Assembly (NCBI GenBank): GCA_050115555.1
Contig: JASFQI010000210.1
Span: 1-8,602, forward strand
DNA length: 8,602 nt
Direction of reading: 5' to 3'
Source: JASFQI01 sp050115555
GTDB lineage: Bacteria > Desulfobacterota > DSM-4660 > Desulfatiglandales > HGW-15
The translations under genes were made by a program, and so were the position numbers. Within the stretch, counting starts at the first letter, position 1, and every line of letters starts with the position of its first letter. The notes beneath the pieces were generated by a model that saw only the letters and a list, made by a program, of their open reading frames with translations, had not been told where the DNA came from and searched no databases. This document shows positions 1-6,068 of the stretch, piece by piece.

Positions 1-10
1 GTTTTCCTCC
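1..10 (-). promoter_or_regulatory. Shine-Dalgarno site of the next operon gene, beyond the window
   Basis: On the minus strand the last ten bases of the window read GGAGGAAAAC, 25 bases after the stop codon of the acyl-CoA synthetase gene. This is a strong ribosome binding site with a five-base spacer reaching the window edge, so a start codon is expected at or within a few bases of the edge. It indicates that the operon goes on with at least one more gene transcribed in the same direction. The identity of that gene cannot be seen. If the operon is for malonate, a malonyl-CoA decarboxylase would be a natural candidate, but that is inference. Confidence 0.55.
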
Positions 11-34
11 AAAAAACCTTCGCCACAGGACATT

Positions 35-1564
35 CTAGACGCCAAACGCCTTCTTCACTTCGTCTTTCAGCACCTTCCCCATGGTATTTTTTGGGAGCTC
101 CTCAAGAAACACGACCTTCTTGGGACATTTCCAGTCATGGAGGTGTTGCTTGCAGACCAGGCGGACATCCTCGGGGTGGACGTCCGCGCCGGGTTTGGGG
201 ACCACAGCCGCAACCACGAGCTCTCCCCATTTTTCGTCTGGCAAGCCTACCACAGAAGACTCGACCACATCGTCCATTCGGTTGATCACCGCTTCAATTT
301 CCTTGGGTGAAATGTTCTCACCGCCTGAAATGATGATGTGTTTGATTCGATCCGTCAAATAGTAGTAGCCTTCTTCATCCACCTTTCCAAGATCACCGGT
401 TCGAAACCAGTCGTCGTGAAACGTCTTGGCCGTCTCCTCGGGTTTTTCCCAATACCCGGGGGTGATGCACGGGCCCTTGAGCCAGATCTCCCCGGGTGTC
501 CCGGGTGTCACATCCTGAAAGGTCTCCGGATCGACGATTCGAACCTGCAGGCCGGGGAGGGGCACACCGATCGAGCCCGGCTTCCTTTTCCCTCGTACAG
601 GGTTGGAAAAGTTCATGCCCGTCTCAGACATCCCTTCCCTTTCCACGGGCTCTTTGCCGAAGGTTTCCCGGATTCTATCGAAATCCTTGGGAAGAAGCGG
701 TGCGGAACCAGAGGTCCACAATCGCATGTGACTGAAGTCCCGGCGCTTGTCGCCCAGAGAGCCCATCAGCTTTCCATAAATGGCGGGAACCGCCATGAAA
801 AGCGTACAGACCGGCTGTTTCTCACGGTTGGAGAGGATTTCGAGGACGTTCGGCGGAGAGAACTCGTCCAGCATCAGGACATGGGCCCCGGCCAAGAGCG
901 CGGTATGAAGTGCGAAACAAAGACCGTGCACATGGAAGAGCGGCAGGGCATGACAGAGCACATCGGACTCCGAGATCTCCCATATCTCGATGATGTTTCT
1001 CGCATCGGATATCAGATTCTTCTGTGTGAGAACCGCTCCCTTTGGCTTCCCTGTGGTACCGGACGTGTAAATGATGAGGGAGGCATCGTCCGGGGAGAGG
1101 GAAACGGGTGAGACGGATCCGGCCTTTGATGGAAAGAGATTCAGATCCTGATAAGGCCGGCCGGGGTCCACCAGCAGTTGGTCCTGATCGGGATCGATCT
1201 CCCGGATCATTTCGGTCTGATCCGGTCCGCACACCACAAGCGTTGCCCCTGCATCGCGGACAAAGTAGGCCATCTCGGCCTTCTTGAATCCCGGGTTCAG
1301 CGGTACGGCAACGGCGCCGAGCTTTTGCAGGGCCAGGTGGGCTGTCACAAAAATGAGGGACTTGGGAAAGAAAAGGATGACCCGATCCCCTTTTTTCACG
1401 CCCTTTTGGGTGAATACCCCGGCCATGGCCTTCATGTCCCGGATCAGATTCGAATAGGTGATCTCGCTCTCTGGAAGCCCCTTGCGGTAAAAGGTGATGG
1501 CCGTTTTGGCCCCCTGTTTCGAGAAGGCCTCCTCAAAGGATGGTCCCAGTGATGAAACACTCAT
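35..1564 (-). CDS. matB: Acyl-CoA synthetase (AMP-forming), malonyl-CoA synthetase (MatB/ACSF3)-like
   Basis: This is a 509-residue adenylate-forming ligase that should couple a carboxylic acid to CoA with ATP, giving acyl-CoA, AMP and PPi in the cytoplasm. The phosphate-binding loop YTSGTTGKPKG is at residues 166-176, SGSAPL at 285-290, the A5-type motif at about 308-318, FRTGDLG at 387-393, the hinge and A8 region DRIKHIIISGGENISPKEIE at 405-424, and the catalytic-lysine segment PKNTMGKVLK at 491-500. The stretch GMNFSNP followed by PGSIGVPLPGLQVRIVDPET is typical of malonyl-CoA synthetases (MatB, ACSF3), and length is normal for that family. One key position is odd: the tyrosine of the usual ERYGMTE motif is glutamate here (Glu310). 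The ATG follows a purine-rich site (GAGGGG). It lies 129 bases downstream of dctM in what looks like a TRAP uptake operon, so it probably activates the imported acid. Malonate is favoured; another short acid such as methylmalonate, or a fatty acid, is possible. Confidence 0.72.
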   Translation of the reverse strand: MSVSSLGPSFEEAFSKQGAKTAITFYRKGLPESEITYSNLIRDMKAMAGVFTQKGVKKGDRVILFFPKSLIFVTAHLALQKLGAVAVPLNPGFKKAEMAYFVRDAGATLVVCGPDQTEMIREIDPDQDQLLVDPGRPYQDLNLFPSKAGSVSPVSLSPDDASLIIYTSGTTGKPKGAVLTQKNLISDARNIIEIWEISESDVLCHALPLFHVHGLCFALHTALLAGAHVLMLDEFSPPNVLEILSNREKQPVCTLFMAVPAIYGKLMGSLGDKRRDFSHMRLWTSGSAPLLPKDFDRIRETFGKEPVEREGMSETGMNFSNPVRGKRKPGSIGVPLPGLQVRIVDPETFQDVTPGTPGEIWLKGPCITPGYWEKPEETAKTFHDDWFRTGDLGKVDEEGYYYLTDRIKHIIISGGENISPKEIEAVINRMDDVVESSVVGLPDEKWGELVVAAVVPKPGADVHPEDVRLVCKQHLHDWKCPKKVVFLEELPKNTMGKVLKDEVKKAFGV

Positions 1565-1660
1565 TTGCCTACCCCTCTTTGCATCTGAGTTCCGCTGTCA
1601 CGGTCTCATGTTCCGTGGCCGTTCCGCTCATAGGATAAATAACAACCAAAACGGCTGCTT

Positions 1661-1693
1661 CACACAGGCAGGGCCCGAAAAAGGTCCTGTGTG
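1661..1693 (-). other. Intercistronic hairpin directly after the dctM stop codon
   Basis: CACACAGG (1661-1668) and CCTGTGTG (1686-1693) form a perfect 8-bp inverted repeat with a 17-base interior that can add two more pairs. It begins at the base next to the dctM stop codon. On the transcribed strand it is not followed by a run of T, so it does not look like an intrinsic terminator. A role as an mRNA-stabilising or processing element between dctM and the ligase gene is possible but unproven. Confidence 0.35.
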
Positions 1694-3034
1694 TCATCCG
1701 ATCATTTTGTTGGGGAGCCACAATGCGAGCTCCGGCCAGATACATACGGCGATGATCACGAGAAACTCGATAATGACAAACGGCACCACTCCCAGGAGCA
1801 CATGGGACATCGGTATATCGGGTGCAATGTTCTTGACGATGTATAGATTCAGGCCCACCGGCGGAGTGACCAGGCCGATCTCCAGGTTGACGGTCATGAT
1901 GACGGCGAACCAGATGGGATCGAAACCCAGCCCCTGAATAATGGGCAGAAGCAGGGGAGCGACCATCAGAATCACGGCTGCCGGGGGGATAAAAAACCCC
2001 AGGATCAGAAGTAATATGTTGATCAGGACGATGATTCCCCACTTTCCTATGGGGATCTTCAGAATGAGTTCGCCGAGCGCCTGCGTGGCATAGAGATCGG
2101 ATGAGACGTAGGCGAACAGCAGGGCCGCCGCCATGATCATCAGGATCATGCTGCTTTCATTCAGGGCCTTGAGAAAGATCCTCCAGAGCTGGCTCGGCCG
2201 GTAGATCTTATAGATCGTCATCACAAAAAAGAGAGAGAGAACCGCCCCCACCCCGCCGGCCTCGCTCGGGGTGGCCCACCCGCCATAGAGGGATCCCATG
2301 ATCCCGAAAATAATCAGGACAAAGGGCAGGACGCGAAACAGCGAGAGGAACCTCTCTTTCCATGAAAAGGATTCGACGAGGCCCCGATCCTCAATGTAGT
2401 ACACGGAATCGCGTTTGGCGGGAACTCTTTTACGGAAATAGAAGACGGCCCCAACCCAAACGCAGCTCAGGAGGATCTCAAGAATTCCCGGAAGGACCCC
2501 TGCGATAAAGCACTTGCCGATCGAGGTCTCCGTGGCGACCCCATAGAGGATCATGGTCACGCTCGGAGGGATCAGGATGCCGAAGGTTCCCGCGTGGGCG
2601 ATGAGCCCGGTGCTTAACGCCGGGGAATAGCCCCTCCTTCGCATTTCAGGAATGCCGATGCTTCCAATGGCCGCTGCTGTCGCCGGGCTCGAGCCGCACA
2701 AGGCGGCAAAGATGCCGCACCCCACCATGTTGGCGATCCCCAACCCCCCTGGGATCTTGTACAGCCATTTGTGCAGGGTCTCATACAGGTCCTTGCTCGC
2801 GGCGGACTCGGCGATCGGGGCACTGAGGAAGATGAAGAGCGGAATCGCGAGCAAGGCGAAGTTGTCCATGCTGCCATACAGGACATACGGAACCGTCGGC
2901 AGCAGATGGGGGGAAAAAATGAGAATAAAGAGAACCGAGATACCGGCCAGCCCTGCCCATATAGGGATGCCGGAGATCAGGAGGGCGAAAGCGCTTCCAA
3001 AGAGAAGTACAGCCAGGACATACTCATTCATCAT
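1694..3034 (-). CDS. dctM: TRAP transporter large permease subunit (DctM family)
   Basis: This 446-residue, strongly hydrophobic protein is the ion-coupled transport subunit of a TRAP system in the inner membrane. Signature stretches are GIPIWAGLAG (22-31), IPLFIFLSAPIAESA (65-79), ALCGSSPATAAAIGSIGIPE (111-130), TFGILIPPSVTMILYG (150-165), GWATPSEAGGVGA (252-264) and VNLEIGLVTPPVGLNLY (382-398), all in the usual order and at the usual length. About a dozen membrane segments can be traced. The first of two adjacent ATG codons is chosen because AAGGA sits six bases upstream; the second (3031) also has GGAAGG at a workable distance. The gene starts 13 bases after dctQ ends, which suggests translational coupling. 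The subunit does not itself reveal the substrate, which depends on the neighbouring DctP. Confidence 0.95.
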   Translation of the reverse strand: MMNEYVLAVLLFGSAFALLISGIPIWAGLAGISVLFILIFSPHLLPTVPYVLYGSMDNFALLAIPLFIFLSAPIAESAASKDLYETLHKWLYKIPGGLGIANMVGCGIFAALCGSSPATAAAIGSIGIPEMRRRGYSPALSTGLIAHAGTFGILIPPSVTMILYGVATETSIGKCFIAGVLPGILEILLSCVWVGAVFYFRKRVPAKRDSVYYIEDRGLVESFSWKERFLSLFRVLPFVLIIFGIMGSLYGGWATPSEAGGVGAVLSLFFVMTIYKIYRPSQLWRIFLKALNESSMILMIMAAALLFAYVSSDLYATQALGELILKIPIGKWGIIVLINILLLILGFFIPPAAVILMVAPLLLPIIQGLGFDPIWFAVIMTVNLEIGLVTPPVGLNLYIVKNIAPDIPMSHVLLGVVPFVIIEFLVIIAVCIWPELALWLPNKMIG

Positions 3035-3047
3035 GCACCTTCCTTTT

Positions 3048-3632
3048 TCACTGAGGCCCTTGATCCTCGGGAATGTTTTCTTTCAGTTCGATGTCTTTCA
3101 GTTCAAAACGCTCCTTTTCGGCTTTAATTTCACCCTTCTTATACTTGATGATCTTGTCCCGGATGTAGACGATGTACTGAAGAAAGAGGATCGACATCCC
3201 CAGTGGCAGGAAGAGATAGGGGACCCATAATGGAGGGCCCCATAAGCTCATGGAATGCTGATGATTGGCAACGGTCTCCCACCACATGGGCCAGGCATAC
3301 CAGCCAACGATCCCTGCGAGAATGCAGGAAATAATGGATACGATAATGATGGTGAGCTCTCGTGCCTTCGGGCTGAGATGGATGATCAGCAGATCCACAT
3401 TCAGGTGGTGCTCGCTTTTCTGGACAAACGGCGCCCCGGTAAAGACAACAAAAATGAGCAGAAAAACGGAGGCCTCTGTCTGCCAGATCGTGGATATCCC
3501 GAAAATTTTTCGTACAACCACCGCCTCGGTCACAATGATAGCGGCGGCCACCAGGCTCAGGGCTGCAACCCAACCCGTTATATTGGTCAGTGCATGGATG
3601 ACCCATGCCCCGATTGCTGCAAGCTGTCTCAT
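3048..3632 (-). CDS. dctQ: TRAP transporter small permease subunit (DctQ family)
   Basis: This is a 194-residue inner-membrane protein with four predicted membrane segments (about 16-38, 50-71, 92-115 and 134-157), the layout of DctQ. Family marks are VVVRKIFG (38-45), a membrane-embedded W..E pair (Trp50, Glu53), TGAPFVQKSEHHLNVDLL (65-82) and the fourth segment VPYLFLPLGMSILFL. It pairs with DctM to form the membrane part of the transporter. The start was placed at 3632 rather than at an in-frame ATG at 3665, because GAAAGGA lies at good distance before 3632 while nothing similar precedes 3665. The C-terminus is a charged tail of about 35 residues rich in Lys and Glu, predicted to be cytoplasmic, somewhat longer than in many DctQ proteins. 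A structured 220-base spacer separates it from dctP. Confidence 0.9.
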   Translation of the reverse strand: MRQLAAIGAWVIHALTNITGWVAALSLVAAAIIVTEAVVVRKIFGISTIWQTEASVFLLIFVVFTGAPFVQKSEHHLNVDLLIIHLSPKARELTIIIVSIISCILAGIVGWYAWPMWWETVANHQHSMSLWGPPLWVPYLFLPLGMSILFLQYIVYIRDKIIKYKKGEIKAEKERFELKDIELKENIPEDQGPQ

Positions 3633-3678
3633 ATCCAATCCTTTCAATCGCCCAGGGGCGACCATGGAAACGCACCGC

Positions 3679-3726
3679 TCAAGCGTTCCACGTCCCGCCT
3701 TTGTCGGGACTGCGGCCGGATTCCAT
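3679..3726 (-). CDS. Possible 15-residue leader peptide between dctP and dctQ
   Basis: A short frame, MESGRSPDKGGTWNA, begins at an ATG whose AGGAG lies nine bases upstream inside a longer purine run (minus strand of 3735-3750, TTAGGAGGGGAGGAGA). It stops 46 bases before the dctQ start. Its codons run through the small hairpin at 3692-3710 (GTCCCG / CGGGAC), so a translating ribosome would open that hairpin. The ribosome site is among the strongest in the window, which is why the frame is listed. It may nevertheless be only a chance open frame behind a GA-rich stretch. The peptide has no resemblance to anything I recognise. Confidence 0.25.
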   Translation of the reverse strand: MESGRSPDKGGTWNA

Positions 3727-3762
3727 GCAGGGTTTCTCCTCCCCTCCTAAGGCCGGATGGAA

Positions 3763-3808
3763 ACGGCTCCCTTGTGGCAGAATCCCCTCAAAGGCACAAA
3801 GGAGCCGT
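3763..3808 (-). other. Long intercistronic stem-loop between dctP and dctQ
   Basis: ACGGCTCCCTTGTG (3763-3776) and CACAAAGGAGCCGT (3795-3808) form a 14-bp stem around an 18-base loop. In the minus-strand transcript all 14 positions pair, one of them G-U. On the plus strand the same position is a C-A mismatch. The structure is therefore better formed in the RNA that is actually made from this operon. On the 3' side there is only a short TTTCC, so it is not a clear terminator. A second hairpin (GGCCCC-AAAA-GGGG-A-CC, 3816-3832) lies between it and the dctP stop, and a third at 3692-3710. Such elements after a binding-protein gene often protect its mRNA or partly terminate, so that more binding protein than permease is made; that role here is inferred. 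Confidence 0.6.
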
Positions 3809-3852
3809 CTCTTTGGGTCCCCTTTTGGGGCCGCATCTAAGGAAACGCGATC

Positions 3853-4875
3853 TCAGTCCATGGCTTCGAGAGCGAGGTCCAGCAGCTCCTGTCCCCCTTC
3901 GACCGATTCCGCATACTCCTTCCAGGCCGTCTCCTTGGCGAATTTCAGCCATTCGTCGAACTCCGCCTTGTTCATGTAATGGATGTCGACCTTTGCCTCT
4001 GTGTAGGCCTCGATCAGCTTATTCACCAGGCCCCCGAAGTTTTCGACGATCCAGTTTTCGTGCATCCATTCCGCGGTTTCCGAGAAGACTTTCTGTTGCT
4101 CCGGAGTGAGTCGATCCCAGCTATTCTGGGACATGCAGAGATTTTCCGCCATATACCAGATCGAATAGTCGCGCGGGGCATTGATGTACTTCAGGACTTC
4201 ATAAAGGCGATACGAGACAAAGGAAGCAGAGGAGGTCATCATGGTATCCAGGACCCCCGTTGAAAGCGCGTGGTACGTCTCTGAGGAAGGCATGCTGGTG
4301 ATGGAAGCCCCGGCCTGGCGCATCATGTATTCAAACTTCTTCCCTGCCGCCCTCAGCTTGGTCCCCTTCACATCGGCAGGGACTTTGATCTGTTTGACCT
4401 TGCTTGCAATCCCTCCATCAAACCATGCCCACACCATATTTCTGACGCCGCTTTCCTCCATGATCGCGTTGATTTTCTTGCCGATCGGCTTGTTTCGCCA
4501 GCTCAGCCCCTGCTTGAGGTTGGTGACCGAGCAGGGCATCAGGGTAATGGACAACTGAGGGACCTTTCCCGAGGCATAGTCCAGGGGAAATACGGCCATA
4601 TCCAGGGCCCCCATGCGCATGGCGTCCCACTGTTCCTTCGGCTTATAAAGGGATTTGGCTGGGTAGTAACGAAATTTGATCTCACCGTTTGTCTTCTTTT
4701 CCACCATTTCACCGAAGACTCTGGCCATCTTGTCCCGGACATCTCCGGCTGCGAACTGATGGGACACCTTCAGGATAACGGGTCTGGCAAAGACCGGGCT
4801 GCCGGCGGCGAAAAGAGTGGCGATAAACGAAAATAAAACAAGCCCTGTGATGATCGTTTTGCGTGATGCCTTCAT
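3853..4875 (-). CDS. dctP: TRAP transporter periplasmic substrate-binding protein (DctP family)
   Basis: This is a 340-residue exported protein. Residues 1-30 form a signal peptide (KASRK, a hydrophobic core, then SPVFA before Arg31), and the mature part begins with the typical ILKVSHQF strand. Family marks are GEIKFRYYPAKSLYKPKEQWDAM (64-86), KGTKLRA (170-176) with the arginine (Arg175) that in this family normally binds the substrate carboxylate, and GASITSMPSSETYHALSTGVLD (189-210). The protein would capture an organic acid in the periplasm and hand it to DctQM. The start at 4875 is chosen because GGGAGG stands just upstream and the signal peptide begins there; a longer in-frame reading to 5004 would overlap the regulator gene. 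It begins 43 bases after the regulator gene ends. The ligand cannot be read from the sequence; malonate or a related small carboxylate is inferred from the neighbouring ligase. Confidence 0.93.
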   Translation of the reverse strand: MKASRKTIITGLVLFSFIATLFAAGSPVFARPVILKVSHQFAAGDVRDKMARVFGEMVEKKTNGEIKFRYYPAKSLYKPKEQWDAMRMGALDMAVFPLDYASGKVPQLSITLMPCSVTNLKQGLSWRNKPIGKKINAIMEESGVRNMVWAWFDGGIASKVKQIKVPADVKGTKLRAAGKKFEYMMRQAGASITSMPSSETYHALSTGVLDTMMTSSASFVSYRLYEVLKYINAPRDYSIWYMAENLCMSQNSWDRLTPEQQKVFSETAEWMHENWIVENFGGLVNKLIEAYTEAKVDIHYMNKAEFDEWLKFAKETAWKEYAESVEGGQELLDLALEAMD

Positions 4876-4918
4876 AAGCCCCTCCCTGGAGTTAAAGGTT
4901 CGGTGTTCCTTCCGACGA

Positions 4919-5611
4919 TCACGCTGCCAGCACGTCATCCTCCTTCTTGTTGTCGGTCCTTTCAGCAGCGTAATAGTCCACAAGGGCCTCGCACTGCTTT
5001 TCAAGGTGGTGCTTTAAAGAGGTTTCAGCGAGCCTTGCATCCCCTTTTTCAAAGGCAGCCAGAATCTCCCGATGCTCACGAATGGACTGATCGAAGCGAT
5101 TCTTCTGGTAAAGCTGCCGGTGCCGGTAAAGCAGAATCTTCTGCCTCAGGCCGTTGAGGACGTCCTGTAACGCCTTGTTCCCGGAGAGCGCCTGAATGAG
5201 GACATGGAGTATATGGTTGTCTTCCAAGTACCTCTCGCGGTCTTGATTGGCGTAGTGACGCTCCAGTTGCGTATGAAGGGTCCGGATTTTCTTCAGGTCC
5301 CGTGCACTCATCCGTTCCGTCGCCAATCTGGCACACATGCCTTCGAGCATCCCCATGACCTCGAACATATCGGTGATTTCTTCGATCTTCGGTGTGCGGA
5401 TATAGGCACCCTTGTGGGGGATAAGGTCGATGAGCCCCTCACTATGCAGGATTCGAAGGGACTCCCTGACCGGCGTGCGGCTGACGCCCATGGACTCACA
5501 CAGGAGCTTTTCGTCGACCTTCTGGCCGCTGACCAAATCCCCTCTTCGTATCATTTCCCGAATCCGCTCCGCCACTTCCTGATGTAAAGTTTTCACACGA
5601 ATTTTCTGCAA
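4919..5611 (-). CDS. GntR-family transcriptional regulator, FCD (FadR-type) subfamily
   Basis: This 230-residue protein is a DNA-binding regulator with an acyl- or carboxylate-sensing C-terminal domain. The winged helix-turn-helix covers about residues 8-72, with LLCESMGVSRTPVRESLRIL (36-55) as the recognition part and LIPHKGAYI as the wing. An all-helical FCD domain follows (about 78-215). His136, His180 and His202 occupy positions where FCD proteins often bind a metal; the acidic ligand may be Asp131, as the usual position holds Asn132. The start is a TTG at 5611, preceded at eight bases by a perfect AGGAGG. A longer frame from a GTG at 5671 has no ribosome site. The gene is first in the operon with dctPQM and the ligase, so it probably controls them in response to the imported acid or its CoA ester. 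MatR of Rhizobium, which controls malonate genes, belongs to the same subfamily. Confidence 0.9.
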   Translation of the reverse strand: MQKIRVKTLHQEVAERIREMIRRGDLVSGQKVDEKLLCESMGVSRTPVRESLRILHSEGLIDLIPHKGAYIRTPKIEEITDMFEVMGMLEGMCARLATERMSARDLKKIRTLHTQLERHYANQDRERYLEDNHILHVLIQALSGNKALQDVLNGLRQKILLYRHRQLYQKNRFDQSIREHREILAAFEKGDARLAETSLKHHLEKQCEALVDYYAAERTDNKKEDDVLAA

Positions 5612-5619
5612 GAACGCGT

Positions 5620-5625
5620 CCTCCT
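5620..5625 (-). promoter_or_regulatory. Ribosome binding site that fixes the regulator's TTG start
   Basis: The minus strand reads AGGAGG, a perfect Shine-Dalgarno core, eight bases before the TTG at 5611-5609. A frame begun further upstream at GTG 5671 would put this site inside the coding region and has no comparable site of its own. The resulting N-terminus (MQKIRVKTLHQEV) is typical of FCD regulators. Confidence 0.7.
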
Positions 5626-5676
5626 GAAAGGGTATTTTGACGGTCTCGCAAAACCCGCTCGACCGTGGCACATTAC

Positions 5677-5705
5677 TTTATAACACTCTGGAATTACTAG
5701 GCCAA
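5677..5705 (-). promoter_or_regulatory. Likely sigma70-type promoter of the regulator-TRAP-ligase operon
   Basis: On the minus strand TTGGCC (5705-5700) and TATAAA (5682-5677) are separated by 17 bases, matching a sigma70-type promoter at 3 of 6 and 5 of 6 positions. Transcription would begin near 5670, about 60 bases before the TTG start. A second possible minus-strand -10 element, a perfect TATAAT at 5753-5748, lies inside the palindrome described below but lacks a good -35. Confidence 0.5.
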
Positions 5706-5733
5706 GTCTCCAGGGCACGTCTTTTGTAATCCC

Positions 5734-5755
5734 ATTATTTTGTATACATTATAAT
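5734..5755. promoter_or_regulatory. Palindromic operator, likely site of the GntR-family regulator
   Basis: A 22-bp imperfect palindrome has arms ATTAT and ATAAT around a perfect core TGTATACA (5741-5748); 9 of 11 base pairs are symmetric. Cores of the type TTGTATACAA are common for FCD-type GntR regulators. The inner 14 bases, TTTTGTATACATTA, agree at 11 of 14 positions with the MatR site as I recall it (TCTTGTA-TACACGA). The centre lies about 75 bases upstream of the predicted transcription start, which would suit an activator. It also overlaps a possible alternative -10 element, which would suit a repressor. An extra half-site TTTTGTA stands 16 bases away at 5722-5728 in the same orientation. 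Confidence 0.55.
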
Positions 5756-5770
5756 TTATTATCACTGAAA

Positions 5771-5817
5771 GCAAGAAAAATGAGACCTCCCTACTGCAAG
5801 CCGCAAGGGGGGCTCAT
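5771..5817 (-). terminator. Candidate intrinsic terminator on the minus strand, upstream of the regulator promoter
   Basis: ATGAGACCTCCC (5780-5791) and GGGGGGCTCAT (5807-5817) pair over 11 bp with one bulged A and one G-U pair in one orientation. On the minus strand the stem is followed directly by TTTTTCTTGC, the layout of a rho-independent terminator. On the plus strand no T run follows. No convincing minus-strand gene lies upstream of it inside the window, so it may insulate the operon promoter from antisense transcription coming out of the divergent gene, or end a short untranslated RNA. Confidence 0.5.
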
Positions 5818-5958
5818 CAGGAATTTTGCGGGAAAAGCTGATCCTGTGCCCATTCCATGCGCTCGTGCAGGAGGATGCATGCACAGTAAGGGAAGCCTGC
5901 CGAACGGGGATGGATGGGTGCCGTGAGGAAAGGCTCCGTAAGGTCCTCAGGGAATTTC

Positions 5959-5988
5959 TTGACCTGGGAGATCTGCTTTTTTTATACT
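5959..5988 (+). promoter_or_regulatory. Likely sigma70-type promoter of the exported-protein gene pair
   Basis: TTGACC (5959-5964) and TATACT (5983-5988) match the -35 and -10 consensus at five of six positions each and are 18 bases apart. Transcription would start near 5995, giving an untranslated leader of roughly 75 bases before the ATG at 6069. The spacer ends in a run of seven T. Confidence 0.6.
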
Positions 5989-6068
5989 CTTTGTCAAAAA
6001 ATGAAAGCGCATTTGTGCGAGGGATGCCCGGACGCACCGCCCTTAAAATGCCCATCATGGGGTGAGAG

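Larger units (their letters stand above)
5612..6068. other. Intergenic regulatory region between the divergent operons
   Basis: These 457 bases hold, in order, the regulator's ribosome site and promoter, the TGTATACA operator, the minus-strand terminator and the rightward promoter. The part around 5671-5770 is much richer in A and T than the flanking genes. A plus-strand frame of 79 codons from TTG 5826 to 6065 and a minus-strand frame of 121 codons (5762-6127) are open here, but neither has a ribosome site or recognisable protein character. The stretch 5818-5958 shows nothing I can interpret. Confidence 0.6.

Noticed and set aside
338..1111. Plus-strand frame of 257 codons inside the ligase gene
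   Set aside because: It is a shadow of the ligase gene; the ligase has a full set of family motifs and this frame has none.
3255..4109. Plus-strand frame of 284 codons across dctQ and the start of the spacer
   Set aside because: Its translation is low-complexity and rich in Pro, Arg and Ser, and it overlaps two well supported minus-strand genes.
4876..5004. N-terminal extension of the DctP frame by 43 residues
   Set aside because: It would overlap the regulator gene, lacks a ribosome site, and would place the signal peptide in the interior of the protein.
5612..5671. Longer regulator start at GTG 5671
   Set aside because: A perfect AGGAGG eight bases before the TTG at 5611 and the typical FCD-regulator N-terminus favour the shorter form.
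5992..5997. Perfect minus-strand TTGACA that could be a -35 element for an antisense RNA
   Set aside because: No acceptable -10 sequence lies 16-18 bases further along the minus strand.
5826..6065. Plus-strand frame of 79 codons starting at TTG and ending four bases before the exported-protein gene
   Set aside because: It has no ribosome site and no protein-like composition, and the predicted promoter at 5959-5988 lies inside it, so transcripts from that promoter would not contain its start.
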